From positions 372,001 through 436,000 of the forward strand of contig NZ_SHLC01000001.1 in the NCBI RefSeq assembly GCF_004217495.1: 64,000 bases of DNA, written 5' to 3'. Position 1 is the stretch's first letter. Every line of letters starts with the position of its first letter. Below the pieces are notes generated by a model. It was given only the letters and a program-made list of their open reading frames with translations, ran no database searches and was not told the DNA's origin. Source of the stretch: Microterricola gilva (GTDB lineage: Bacteria > Actinomycetota > Actinomycetes > Actinomycetales > Microbacteriaceae). The position numbers and the translations under genes are program-made. Of this stretch, positions 53,856 to 62,448 are shown piece by piece.

Positions 53856-54857
53856 ATGCGTTCAACGCGACTGATCAATGCCGTCGATTCGCACACGGAG
53901 GGGATGCCGACGCGCGTCGTCACGGGCGGCGTCGGCGTCATCCCCGGCGAGACGATGAACGAGAAACGGCTCTACTTCATGGAGCATCTCGACGACATCC
54001 GCCTGTTCCTGATGAACGAGCCGCGTGGGCACGCCGCGATGAGCGGAGCGATTCTGCAGCCGCCGACGCGGGAGGACTGCGACTGGGGAGTCGTCTACAT
54101 CGAGGTCTCCGGCTGCCTGCCGATGTGTGGGCACGGCACCATCGGTGTCGCAACGGTGCTCGTCGAGACCGGCATGGTCGAGGTGATCGAGCCGGTCACG
54201 ACGATCCGGCTCGACACCCCGGCCGGGCTGGTCATCGCGCGCGTCGCGGTCAGCGACGGGCACGCCGACTCGGTCACCATCGAGAATGTGCCGAGCTACG
54301 TCGACGTGCTCGACGCCAGCATCGAGGTGCCCGGCCTCGGCACCGTCCCATACTCGATGGCATTCGGCGGCAACTTCTACGCGATGGTCGAGCTCGATGC
54401 CGTCGGGCTCCCGTTCGACCGCGCCCACCAGCAGGCCATCATCGAGGCCGGGCTCGCGATCATGGACGCCATCAACACCACGGCGCCCCCGAGGCACCCG
54501 TCGATCCAGGGGGTCGACCACTGCCACCACGTCGAGTTCATCGCCCCCGGCTCCGATGCCGCGCACTCCAGGCACGCGATGGCGATCCATCCTGGCTGGT
54601 TCGACCGCTCCCCGTGCGGAACGGGCACGTCCGCGCGCATGGCCGAGCTCTGGGCGCGCGGGGAACTGGCCCTGGACACGGACTTCGTCAACGAGTCGTT
54701 CATCGGCAGCCGTTTCATCGGCAGGCTCATCGCCGAGACGGACGTCGACGGGCGCCCGGCCGTCATCCCGACCATCACCGGGCGGGCATGGGTGACGGGG
54801 ATCGGGCAGTACATGCTCGACCCGGCCGACCCGTTCCCGACCGGCTTCACGTTCTAG
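53856..54857 (+). CDS. Proline-racemase-family enzyme, probable 4-hydroxyproline 2-epimerase
   Basis: 333 residues. Two catalytic cysteines are present: Cys91 (MCGHGTIG) and Cys254 (SPCGTGTSA), the Cys/Cys pair of proline racemases and 4-hydroxyproline epimerases (3-Hyp dehydratases carry Thr at the second site). EGMPTRVVTGG is the N-terminal substrate loop. In this operon it would turn trans-4-hydroxy-L-proline into cis-4-hydroxy-D-proline for the dehydrogenase. ATG follows GAGGAG. Racemisation of proline itself remains possible. Confidence 0.88.
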   Translation: MRSTRLINAVDSHTEGMPTRVVTGGVGVIPGETMNEKRLYFMEHLDDIRLFLMNEPRGHAAMSGAILQPPTREDCDWGVVYIEVSGCLPMCGHGTIGVATVLVETGMVEVIEPVTTIRLDTPAGLVIARVAVSDGHADSVTIENVPSYVDVLDASIEVPGLGTVPYSMAFGGNFYAMVELDAVGLPFDRAHQQAIIEAGLAIMDAINTTAPPRHPSIQGVDHCHHVEFIAPGSDAAHSRHAMAIHPGWFDRSPCGTGTSARMAELWARGELALDTDFVNESFIGSRFIGRLIAETDVDGRPAVIPTITGRAWVTGIGQYMLDPADPFPTGFTF

Positions 54858-54885
54858 AACACCGCACGTCGACCAAGGAGTCACC

Positions 54886-56385
54886 ATGAGCACCACCGCC
54901 ACCCAGGACCTGGACGCGATCGCTGCTGCGGCCGCTGCCGCAGCCGAGCCATTCGCCGCGACGAACCCGCGCGAGCGGGCGGCGGCGATCGTGGCGGTCG
55001 CCGCGGCGCTCGAGGGCGCGGCAGACGAACTCGTCGCCATCGCGGAGCGGGAGACCGGCCTCAGCGAGGCCAGGCTGCGCGGCGAGCTCACGCGCAGCTG
55101 CGTGCAGCTGCGCCTGTTCGCGGACACGGTCGTCGACGGCGGCTACCTCGATGTGCGCATCGACGAGGCCGACCCCGGTTTCGTGCTCGGCCCGCGGCCC
55201 GATGTGCGCCGCTATCTGATCCCGCTCGGCCCCGTGCTGAACTTCGCGGCGAGCAACTTCCCCTTCGCCTTCTCCGTCGCCGGCGGTGACTCCGCTGCCG
55301 CGCTCGCCGCCGGCTGCCCCGTGATCGTCAAGGGGCACTCCGGGCACCCGGAGCTCTCGGCACGCACGGCGCAGATCGTCGCGGCGGCCCTGGCCGACGC
55401 CGGCATGCCGCACGGCGTCTTCCAGCTCGTCACCGGTCAGCAGGAGGGCGTCGCGATGCTCAAGGACCCGCGGGTCAAGGCTGGGTCATTCACCGGATCG
55501 ATCCCTGCAGGGCGGATGCTCGCCGACATCGCGGCGGAGCGCCCGGCCCCGATCCCCTTCTTCGGCGAGCTCGGCAGCGTCAACCCGGTGTTCGTGACAC
55601 GGGCGGCGCTCGAGGAGCGCGGTGACGCGATCGCCACCGGCCTCGTCACCAGCGTGGCCGGGTCAGCCGGTCAGCTCTGCACCAAGCCCGGGTTCGTCTT
55701 CGTGCCTGCCGGGCACGGGCTCGACCCCGCGATCGCGGATGCCGCGGCAGCCGTTCCGGAGCACCGCATGCTGAATCAGCGGATCGCGGCCGGCTTCGCC
55801 GATCGCCGCGCCGCCATCCTGGCTGCGCCAGGCGTTCGCGTGGTGGCAGCCGGATCCGTGCGCCTCGATCAGGACGGCCACGGCTGGGTGACACCGAGCA
55901 TCGTCGCCGTCTCGCTCGCCGATCTGATCGCCGGGCGGGCCGAGCTCCTGGACGAGTGCTTCGGCCCGCTCTCGATCCTCGTCGAGTACGACGAGGATGC
56001 CGATCTCGCCGCCATCGTGCCGACGCTGTTCGAGGGCAACCTGACGGCCACCGTGCACGCGGGCGACTCCGAGGACGCGCCGGCGCTTCGTGCTCTCGTG
56101 CGCGTGTTGACCGGTCATGCAGGACGCGTGCTGTTCGGCGGCTGGCCGACCGGTGTCGCGGTGACGCCCGCGATGCAACACGGCGGCCCGTGGCCGGCCA
56201 CAACCAACGATTCCAGCACCTCGGTCGGCACCGCCGCGATCGGCCGGTTCCTCCGTCCTGTCGCCTATCAGGGCGCGGCAGAGCACCTGCTCCCCGCGCC
56301 CCTCCGCTCGGCCAACCCGTGGAACGTGCCGCAGCGCTTCGCGCCGGCCGGCGAGTCCGCGAGCTGGGGAAGCGCCTCCCGCTGA
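54886..56385 (+). CDS. NADP-type aldehyde dehydrogenase, probable 2-oxoglutarate-semialdehyde dehydrogenase
   Basis: 499 residues. The general base is Glu228 (FFGELGSVNP) and the nucleophile Cys265 (GQLCTKPG); NFAASNFPFAFSVAGGDSAAA and SFTGSIPAGR are typical of the 2,5-dioxopentanoate (2-oxoglutarate semialdehyde) group. It would complete the hydroxyproline route by forming 2-oxoglutarate, which enters the TCA cycle. It starts 28 bases after the epimerase. It is the last gene before the third promoter. Confidence 0.88.
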   Translation: MSTTATQDLDAIAAAAAAAAEPFAATNPRERAAAIVAVAAALEGAADELVAIAERETGLSEARLRGELTRSCVQLRLFADTVVDGGYLDVRIDEADPGFVLGPRPDVRRYLIPLGPVLNFAASNFPFAFSVAGGDSAAALAAGCPVIVKGHSGHPELSARTAQIVAAALADAGMPHGVFQLVTGQQEGVAMLKDPRVKAGSFTGSIPAGRMLADIAAERPAPIPFFGELGSVNPVFVTRAALEERGDAIATGLVTSVAGSAGQLCTKPGFVFVPAGHGLDPAIADAAAAVPEHRMLNQRIAAGFADRRAAILAAPGVRVVAAGSVRLDQDGHGWVTPSIVAVSLADLIAGRAELLDECFGPLSILVEYDEDADLAAIVPTLFEGNLTATVHAGDSEDAPALRALVRVLTGHAGRVLFGGWPTGVAVTPAMQHGGPWPATTNDSSTSVGTAAIGRFLRPVAYQGAAEHLLPAPLRSANPWNVPQRFAPAGESASWGSASR

Positions 56386-56438
56386 GCCACGAGGTGCAGG
56401 CTGCCCCCGTGTCCGAATCGTGATCGACGAGAGGATGC

Positions 56439-56451
56439 GGGGGCTTCCCCC
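56439..56451 (+). terminator. Short GGGGG-CTT-CCCCC hairpin after the dehydrogenase
   Basis: Five perfect G-C pairs with a three-base loop. CGGGGGC (56438-56444) could instead pair with the upstream GCCCCCG near 56402. Weak terminator candidate just before operator copy C. Confidence 0.4.
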
Positions 56452-56466
56452 ACACCATCGCACTAT

Positions 56467-56481
56467 GTAACATGTCACACA
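56467..56481 (+). promoter_or_regulatory. Operator copy C (GntR/FCD motif) before the amino-acid importer
   Basis: GTAACATGTCACACA; on the other strand TGTGTGACATGTTAC, a near-perfect palindrome around GTRACATGTYAC. It lies 80 bases before the binding-protein start. Confidence 0.65.
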
Positions 56482-56560
56482 GCAGACTCAGCTCCACCTC
56501 ACGGGCGCAGAACCCGGCGCCCGATCCGACGATCCACTGACGTATCCCGGAAGGAACACC

Positions 56561-57754
56561 ATGACAATGCACGGACAACCACGAGCCGCCCGCGCGCTCG
56601 TCCCACTCGCCCTGGCGGCAACGGCCGCACTGATCCTCTCCGGCTGCGCCGGTGGCCTCGGCGGGCAGGACACCGGGGGCGGGGACAGCGCAGACGGCCC
56701 CATCAAGCTCGGCATGCTCGCGCCGTTCTCCGGCTCGGAGTCGGCATTCGGCGTCTACATGGAGAACGGCGGCCAGCTCGCCGTCGACGAGATCAACGCG
56801 GCAGGCGGCATCGACGGGCGCGAGCTCGAACTGATCACAGAGGACGACGCCTGCGACGCGACCGCCTCCGTCGCCGCCGCGAACAAGCTCGTCACCCAGG
56901 GCATCGTCGCCTCGGTCGGCGGCTACTGCTCCGGCGCGACCCTGCCGACGTTGCCGATCTTCAACGATGCCGGCATCCCCATGGTGATCCCGGCCGCGAA
57001 CTCGAACAAGCTCGTCGACGCCGGACTCGACACGGTGTTCCTCATCAATGGAACCGGAACGCAGCAGGCGGCGGCGACGCTGAAGTACGCGCTCAAGTCC
57101 GGCGCGACCAAGGTCGCGGTGCTGAACGACAACACTGACTACTCCAAGGACCTGGCGACGTCGTTCGTCAACCAGGCAACGGAGGACGGCACCCTGGAGA
57201 TCGTGCTCGACCAGTCGGTCACGCCGGGCGAGAAGGACTACTCGGCGAACGTGAACAACGTGATGAACGCCAACCCGGACTTCGTGGTCTGGACCGGCTA
57301 CTACCAGGAGGGCGCTCTCATCACGCGCCAGCTCATCGACGCCGGCTACACCGGCCCGATCCTCGTCGGTGACGGCAGCGTCGACAAGAAGTTCGCCGAG
57401 ATCGCCGGCCCCGGCTACACCGACACCGTTGTCGGCACCTTCACCCAGACGCCGGACATGCTCGAGGGCGCTGGCGACTGGATCGCCTCGTACACCGAGG
57501 CCTTCGGCGCAGACCCCGGCCCGTACTCGACTCAGTCGTACGACGCCGTGCGGGTCATGGCCGAGGCCATCTCGAACGCCGGCTCGACCGAGACGGATGC
57601 CGTCGTCGCCGCGCTGCGCGAGCTCGACGGGTTCCCGATCTTCTCCGGACCGCTCACCTTCACGGAGGAGGGCACCCTCAGCGAGGGCGGCTTCGCCATC
57701 GTGCAGATCGGCCCGGACGGCACCTTCGTGCTGAAGGACGACCTCCAGAGCTAA
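56561..57754 (+). CDS. Branched-chain-type amino-acid ABC transporter binding lipoprotein
   Basis: 397 residues. The signal sequence ends with lipobox LSGC; the mature part is a Leu/Ile/Val-binding fold (LGMLAPFSGSESAFG, DEINAAGGIDGRELELI, VSVGGYCSGATLP-like VGGYCSGATLP). It serves the LivHMGF system that follows. Given the flanking catabolic genes, its ligand may be free hydroxyproline or proline rather than Leu/Ile/Val; this is inference. GGAAGGAACACC is the ribosome site. A 13-base perfect stem-loop follows. Confidence 0.9.
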   Translation: MTMHGQPRAARALVPLALAATAALILSGCAGGLGGQDTGGGDSADGPIKLGMLAPFSGSESAFGVYMENGGQLAVDEINAAGGIDGRELELITEDDACDATASVAAANKLVTQGIVASVGGYCSGATLPTLPIFNDAGIPMVIPAANSNKLVDAGLDTVFLINGTGTQQAAATLKYALKSGATKVAVLNDNTDYSKDLATSFVNQATEDGTLEIVLDQSVTPGEKDYSANVNNVMNANPDFVVWTGYYQEGALITRQLIDAGYTGPILVGDGSVDKKFAEIAGPGYTDTVVGTFTQTPDMLEGAGDWIASYTEAFGADPGPYSTQSYDAVRVMAEAISNAGSTETDAVVAALRELDGFPIFSGPLTFTEEGTLSEGGFAIVQIGPDGTFVLKDDLQS

Positions 57755-57762
57755 CCGACCGC

Positions 57763-57794
57763 GTGCGGGCGCGGCCACCGTGCCGCGCCCGCAC
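57763..57794 (+). terminator. Intercistronic stem-loop after the amino-acid-binding protein
   Basis: GTGCGGGCGCGGC (57763-57775) pairs perfectly with GCCGCGCCCGCAC (57782-57794), loop CACCGT. The permease gene starts 24 bases later, so it probably tunes relative expression. Confidence 0.75.
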
Positions 57795-57817
57795 CCTGCA
57801 GTGAGGATCGCCCTCCC

Positions 57818-58735
57818 GTGATTGACTTCTTCAGCGACCAGCTGTTCCAGCTGGTGTGGAACGGACTGTTCGTCGGCTCGTTCTACGCGCTCGTGGCCCT
57901 CGGCTACAGCATGGTCTACGGCATCATCAAACTCCTGAACTTCGCCCACGGCGACATCTACATGCTCGGCTCGTTCATCGCCTTCGTCGTGCTCGGCGGA
58001 GCGGTCGGACTGCTCGGAACGGCATCGCTGCCGATCCTGCTGCTCGTGCTGCTGATCACCATGATCCTCACCGGCGGTATCGGCGTACTGATCGAGCGGG
58101 TGGCGTACAAGCCGCTGCGCTCGAGCCCCAGGCTGGCCGTGCTCATCACCGCCGTCGGCGTGTCATTCACGATCGAGTACGGCGTGCGTCTCATCTTCGG
58201 CGCGGAGCCCAAGGTCTTCCCGTTCCGGATGGGCGGCGAGACGTTCTCGGTCCTCGGCGGCCGGATCTCGCTGCCCCAGGTCGTGCTGATGCTGATCGCC
58301 GGCGGCCTGATGTGGATCCTGCAGGCGTACATCATGCGCTCCCGTGAGGGGCGGGCGATGCGCGCCATCGCGCTGGACCCTCGGGCCTCCCTCCTGATGG
58401 GCGTCAACGTCGACCGGGTGATCTCGCGCACCTTCTTCATCGGCTCGGCCCTCGCCGGAGCTGCCGGCGTCATGGCCGGCGCCTACTACGGCTCCATCGA
58501 CTTCCTGATGGGCTTCACCATCGGGCTCAAGGCCTTCACGGCCGCCGTCATCGGCGGGATCGGGAACCTCTACGGCGCCATGCTCGGCGGGCTCGTGCTC
58601 GGCCTGCTCGAGTCGTTCGGCACCTTCGTGCTCGGTGGTGAGTGGCGCGATGTGTTCACCTTCGCCTGCCTGATCCTGTTCCTCTCGATCCGACCGACCG
58701 GCATCCTCGGCGCCCGCGTCGTGGAAAGGATGTGA
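57818..58735 (+). CDS. livH: Branched-chain-type amino-acid ABC permease LivH
   Basis: 305 residues, eight or so membrane helices. FYALVALGYSMVYGIIKLLNFAHGD (shown in part: GYSMVYGIIKLLNFAHG) and the C-terminal KAFTAAVIGGIGNLYGAMLGG are hallmarks of LivH. GTG start at 57818. It is followed closely by LivM. Confidence 0.92.
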   Translation: MIDFFSDQLFQLVWNGLFVGSFYALVALGYSMVYGIIKLLNFAHGDIYMLGSFIAFVVLGGAVGLLGTASLPILLLVLLITMILTGGIGVLIERVAYKPLRSSPRLAVLITAVGVSFTIEYGVRLIFGAEPKVFPFRMGGETFSVLGGRISLPQVVLMLIAGGLMWILQAYIMRSREGRAMRAIALDPRASLLMGVNVDRVISRTFFIGSALAGAAGVMAGAYYGSIDFLMGFTIGLKAFTAAVIGGIGNLYGAMLGGLVLGLLESFGTFVLGGEWRDVFTFACLILFLSIRPTGILGARVVERM

Positions 58736-58740
58736 TCTGC

Positions 58741-59985
58741 GTGACCGACAAGACCCTGCTCCCGCGGCTGGACCGCCTCTCCCGCATCACGGCACCGCTG
58801 CCGATGCGCGAGCGCCCTCCTGCGCTCAGCGGCCTGCTGGCGCCGAAGCGGTTCATGAGCATGCTCGGCCTGGTGCTCTTCCTCTGCGCGCTGCTGCTGC
58901 CATTCATCACCGCCTCGCCCTACGTCATCTCCATCCTCACCTCGGCGTTCATCTACGTGATGATCGCGATGGGGCTGAACGTCGTCGTCGGCTACGCCGG
59001 CCTGCTCGACCTGGGCTACATCGCCTTCGTCGCCGTCGGCGCGTACACCTCCGGCATCCTCTCGACCCAGTTCGGCTTCACCATGCTGGAGACGGTCCCG
59101 TTCGTGATCCTCGCCTGCATCCTCGCCGGCCTGATCATCGGCGGCCCGACGCTGCGGCTGCGCTCGGACTACCTCGCGATCGTCACCCTCGGTTTCGGCG
59201 AGATCATTCGCATCACGGCCACCAACCTCGAGGTGACCGGTGGCGCCAGCGGCATCCACGGCATCCCGACCTGGGAGTTCTTCGGTTGGTCGTTCGCCGA
59301 CGGGGTCGAGCTCGGCGGCATCTTCTTCAGCGCGAAGGTGTTGTTCTACTACTTCGTCGTGTTCATCGCACTCGGCGTCGCGACCGTCGGCGCAGCGAGG
59401 TTGGCAGGCGGCAAGCTCGGCCGGGCGTGGAAGTCGGTGCGCGACGATGAGGACGCCTCGGAGGCGATGGGCATCAACGGCTACAAGGCCAAGCTCTCCG
59501 CCTACGTGATCGGCGCGGTCTGGGGCGGCGTCGCCGGTTCCCTGCTCGCGACCCACCTGAGCGCGATCTCGCCGCCGAGCTTCGAGTTCCTCTACTCGGC
59601 ACTCGTGCTCATGGCCGTCGTACTCGGCGGAATGGGCTCAACCCCCGGCGTCATCATCGGTGCGCTCTTCGTCTCGCTCGCACCAGAGTTCCTCCGTGAC
59701 TTCGCGGAGTGGCGCTACCTGATCTTCGGCGTGCTGCTCGTCGTCGTGATGATCTTCCGGCCGGCTGGACTCTGGCCGGCGAACTACGTGCTGCCGTTCC
59801 TGAAGAAGCGCGTCGCCCCGCCGGTGCCGACCACGAACATCCCGTGGGCCGCGGCGTCCAAGGCCGACATCGCCGCCGCGGAGGAGGAGCTGGACGCCGC
59901 AGCGCCAGGGCCACCGGCCGCGCCCCTGGCCGGGCAGGGCCCCGTGAGCCAGCAGGATGCCACCGAGCAAGGGAGCCGGCAATGA
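58741..59985 (+). CDS. livM: Branched-chain-type amino-acid ABC permease LivM
   Basis: 414 residues. GLNVVVGYAGLLDLGYIAFVAVGAY (part: LLDLGYIAFVAVGAY) and RSDYLAIVTLGFGEIIRIT are LivM signatures. GTG 58741 is favoured because GGAAAGGA (58723-58730) is ten bases away; GTG 58732 would be too close. The C-terminal 50 residues are an Ala/Pro/Gln-rich hydrophilic tail not usual for LivM. Its stop overlaps the LivG start (ATGA). Confidence 0.92.
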   Translation: MTDKTLLPRLDRLSRITAPLPMRERPPALSGLLAPKRFMSMLGLVLFLCALLLPFITASPYVISILTSAFIYVMIAMGLNVVVGYAGLLDLGYIAFVAVGAYTSGILSTQFGFTMLETVPFVILACILAGLIIGGPTLRLRSDYLAIVTLGFGEIIRITATNLEVTGGASGIHGIPTWEFFGWSFADGVELGGIFFSAKVLFYYFVVFIALGVATVGAARLAGGKLGRAWKSVRDDEDASEAMGINGYKAKLSAYVIGAVWGGVAGSLLATHLSAISPPSFEFLYSALVLMAVVLGGMGSTPGVIIGALFVSLAPEFLRDFAEWRYLIFGVLLVVVMIFRPAGLWPANYVLPFLKKRVAPPVPTTNIPWAAASKADIAAAEEELDAAAPGPPAAPLAGQGPVSQQDATEQGSRQ

Positions 59986-60797
59986 CCCAGGTGACGGAGA
60001 CCCAGCCGAGCGACGCAGCGCAGCGGGGCGAGCTCCTGCTCTCGGTGCGCGACCTGGCCGTGCACTTCGGCGGCGTGCGCGCCGTCGACGGACTGAGCTT
60101 CGATGTGCACGAGGGTGAGATCGTCTCGGTGATCGGGCCGAACGGAGCGGGCAAGACGAGCGCGTTCAACTGCATCACGGGCTTCTACCGCCCGAATGCC
60201 GGCCGCGTGCTCTTCGGCGGCGAGGACATCACGCGGGTGCGGCCGTCGACCATCACCATGAACGGCATGGCGCGCACCTTCCAGAATCTCCGCCTGTTCT
60301 CCGACATGAGCGTTCTCGACAACGTGAAGACCGCGATGCACAGCCGGATCAGGCAGAACGTCTTCGACCAGCTCCTGCACACGCGGCGCTACCGGGAGAG
60401 CGAGCGGAGGTGCACGCTCGACGCCCGCGGCTGGCTCGACTTCGTCGGCTTCCGCGGCGACGAGGAGCTGTTCGTCACCCAGCTTCCATACGGCGAGCAG
60501 CGCCGCGTCGAGATCGCCCGTGCCCTCGCCTCCCAGCCGCGGCTGTTGCTGCTCGACGAGCCCGGAGCCGGTCTCAACCACCAGGAGAAGGCCGAGCTGA
60601 TGGTGCTGATCCGGCGGATCCAGCAGCTCGGGGTCGGGATCGTGCTGATTGAACACGACATGGGTCTCGTCATGGAGGTGTCTGAGCGCATCGTGGTGCT
60701 GAACTTCGGCAAGGAGATCGCAGACGGAACCCCCGTCGAGATCAAGAACAACCCGGCTGTCATCGAGGCCTACCTCGGAGCGGAGGAGACGGAATGA
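59982..60797 (+). CDS. livG: Branched-chain-type amino-acid ABC ATPase LivG
   Basis: 271 residues. Walker A is GPNGAGKTS, the LivG-specific GMARTFQNLRLF follows, the signature is LPYGEQRRVEIARAL and Walker B LLLLDEPGAGL. The last helix KNNPAVIEAYLG is typical. Four-base overlaps with LivM and LivF show coupled translation. Confidence 0.94.
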   Translation: MTQVTETQPSDAAQRGELLLSVRDLAVHFGGVRAVDGLSFDVHEGEIVSVIGPNGAGKTSAFNCITGFYRPNAGRVLFGGEDITRVRPSTITMNGMARTFQNLRLFSDMSVLDNVKTAMHSRIRQNVFDQLLHTRRYRESERRCTLDARGWLDFVGFRGDEELFVTQLPYGEQRRVEIARALASQPRLLLLDEPGAGLNHQEKAELMVLIRRIQQLGVGIVLIEHDMGLVMEVSERIVVLNFGKEIADGTPVEIKNNPAVIEAYLGAEETE

Positions 60798-61504
60798 GCG
60801 TGCTCGTACTCGACCAGGTCGAGCTGTTCTACCACAGGGTGCAGGCGCTGCGCGGGCTCAGCATCGAGGTGCACGAGGGCGAGATCGTCGCCCTGCTCGG
60901 CAACAACGGCGCAGGCAAGACCTCGACGCTGTCGATGATCTCCGGTCTCGTGCGCCCGCGCTCCGGCACGGTGCGCTGGGGTGACGCCGACCTCACCGCG
61001 ATGAACCCGTGGGACATCGTCGGCGCCGGGCTGCTGCACATCCCGGAGGGCAGGCGCATCTTCTCCACGATGACGGTGCACGAGAACCTGCTCATCGGCG
61101 GCTACCTCGTCGCCGACCAGAAGCTGGTGCTCGACCGCATCGAGCAGGCCTATGCGCTGATGCCGCGCCTGGCCGAGCGCCGGGCGCAGCAGGGCGGAAC
61201 GCTGTCAGGCGGCGAGCAGCAGATGCTCGCCCTCGGCCGCGCCCTGGTCGGAGGCCCCAAGCTCCTCCTGCTCGACGAACCGTCGATGGGGCTGGCCCCG
61301 CTCGTGGTGAAGCAGGTGATGGAGATCATCGCCGCCGTCAAGGCGCAGGGCACGACGGTGCTCCTGGTCGAGCAGAACGCGCGTGCCGCGCTGCGGATCG
61401 CCGACCGCGCCTACGTGCTCGAGAGCGGAGCGGTGACGATGTCGGGGCCGGCGGCGGAACTCGCCGCCGACCCCCGTGTGATCGAGGCCTACCTCGGCGC
61501 CTGA
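60794..61504 (+). CDS. livF: Branched-chain-type amino-acid ABC ATPase LivF
   Basis: 236 residues. Walker A GNNGAGKTS, GLLHIPEGRRIFSTMTV (LivF-specific), signature TLSGGEQQMLALGRAL, Walker B LLLLDEPSMGL. Its 3' end overlaps the convergent reductase gene by 16 bases. Confidence 0.94.
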   Translation: MSVLVLDQVELFYHRVQALRGLSIEVHEGEIVALLGNNGAGKTSTLSMISGLVRPRSGTVRWGDADLTAMNPWDIVGAGLLHIPEGRRIFSTMTVHENLLIGGYLVADQKLVLDRIEQAYALMPRLAERRAQQGGTLSGGEQQMLALGRALVGGPKLLLLDEPSMGLAPLVVKQVMEIIAAVKAQGTTVLLVEQNARAALRIADRAYVLESGAVTMSGPAAELAADPRVIEAYLGA

Positions 61505-62448
61505 GCCGCGTCGGCGGATGCCGCGGGGAGCAGCCGGAACACCTCGGCGGCGACGACGAGGTCCTGCCAGCCCTGTCCGACGCTCTTGAAGACCCGCGGG
61601 CGGGAGCGGTCGGTCGGAACGCGCCCGGTCACGAGCTCGGCGATGGGCACGAGCGCTGCGGCATCCAGCACGCCCTCGTTCACCGGCACAATGACGTCGC
61701 CCGGCTCGCGCAGCGCCGTCGCCCGATCCTCGACGACGACCTGACTGCGGGCCATCAGCGTCGAGTCCAGCTCGCGCATCGTCGGCTCGTGCGAGCCGAC
61801 CGCGATCACGCACGCGTCATCCCGCACCAGTGCGCCGTCGAAGACGGGTTCGCTCGCGGTCGTCGCGCAGACGATGAGCGTCGCGGTCGCCACGGCCGTT
61901 GCATCGCCGACGCCGGCATGCAGGCCTTCGCCCCGCAGCCGCGCGGCCAGCGCCCCCGCGCGGTCGGCGTTGCGGGCGACGATCGTCACGCGGTCCAGTC
62001 GGCGCACGGCGCGCAACGCCTGCACGTGCCCCCACGCCTGCGGCCCGGATCCGAACACCACGAGCTCGGCTGCGCCTGGCTCCGCGAGGTGGTCGGCCGC
62101 GACCGCCGAGACGGCCGGCGTGCGGAGCGTGGTGATGGCGGTGCCGTCGACGAGGGCCAGCGGCGTCAGCGTGTCCGAATCCATCAGCAGGTAGACGGCC
62201 TGGATGCGCTCGAGACCGCGGCCAGGGTTGCCTGGAGCGACGGAGGCCAGCTTGACCCCGGTGAAGCCGGTACCCTCAGCCGGCATGAGCAGGAGCTGCC
62301 CGTTCTGCACGTCCACGATGCTGCGCGGCGAGCCGGCGGCCGGGTCGAGGCCGGCCAGCAGCGCCGCGTCGATGGCGGCGACCGCACGAGCGAAGTCGAC
62401 GGAGCCGAAGACCTCGTCGGCCGAGATGAAGCGGGGCGCGGCGCTCAT
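61489..62448 (-). CDS. Ornithine-cyclodeaminase/mu-crystallin family, probable pyrroline-2-carboxylate reductase
   Basis: 319 residues. GFTGVKLASVAPGNPGRGL carries the conserved Lys, TTLRTPAVSAVAADHL the conserved Arg, and VVFGSGPQAWGHVQALR the NAD(P)-binding fold; GSHEPTMRELD supplies an Asp. In a pair with a proline-racemase-family enzyme this usually reduces 1-pyrroline-2-carboxylate to L-proline in trans-3-hydroxyproline breakdown. It starts by four-base overlap with the upstream gene. True ornithine cyclodeaminase is less likely given the context. Confidence 0.82.
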   Translation of the reverse strand: MSAAPRFISADEVFGSVDFARAVAAIDAALLAGLDPAAGSPRSIVDVQNGQLLLMPAEGTGFTGVKLASVAPGNPGRGLERIQAVYLLMDSDTLTPLALVDGTAITTLRTPAVSAVAADHLAEPGAAELVVFGSGPQAWGHVQALRAVRRLDRVTIVARNADRAGALAARLRGEGLHAGVGDATAVATATLIVCATTASEPVFDGALVRDDACVIAVGSHEPTMRELDSTLMARSQVVVEDRATALREPGDVIVPVNEGVLDAAALVPIAELVTGRVPTDRSRPRVFKSVGQGWQDLVVAAEVFRLLPAASADAAQAPR

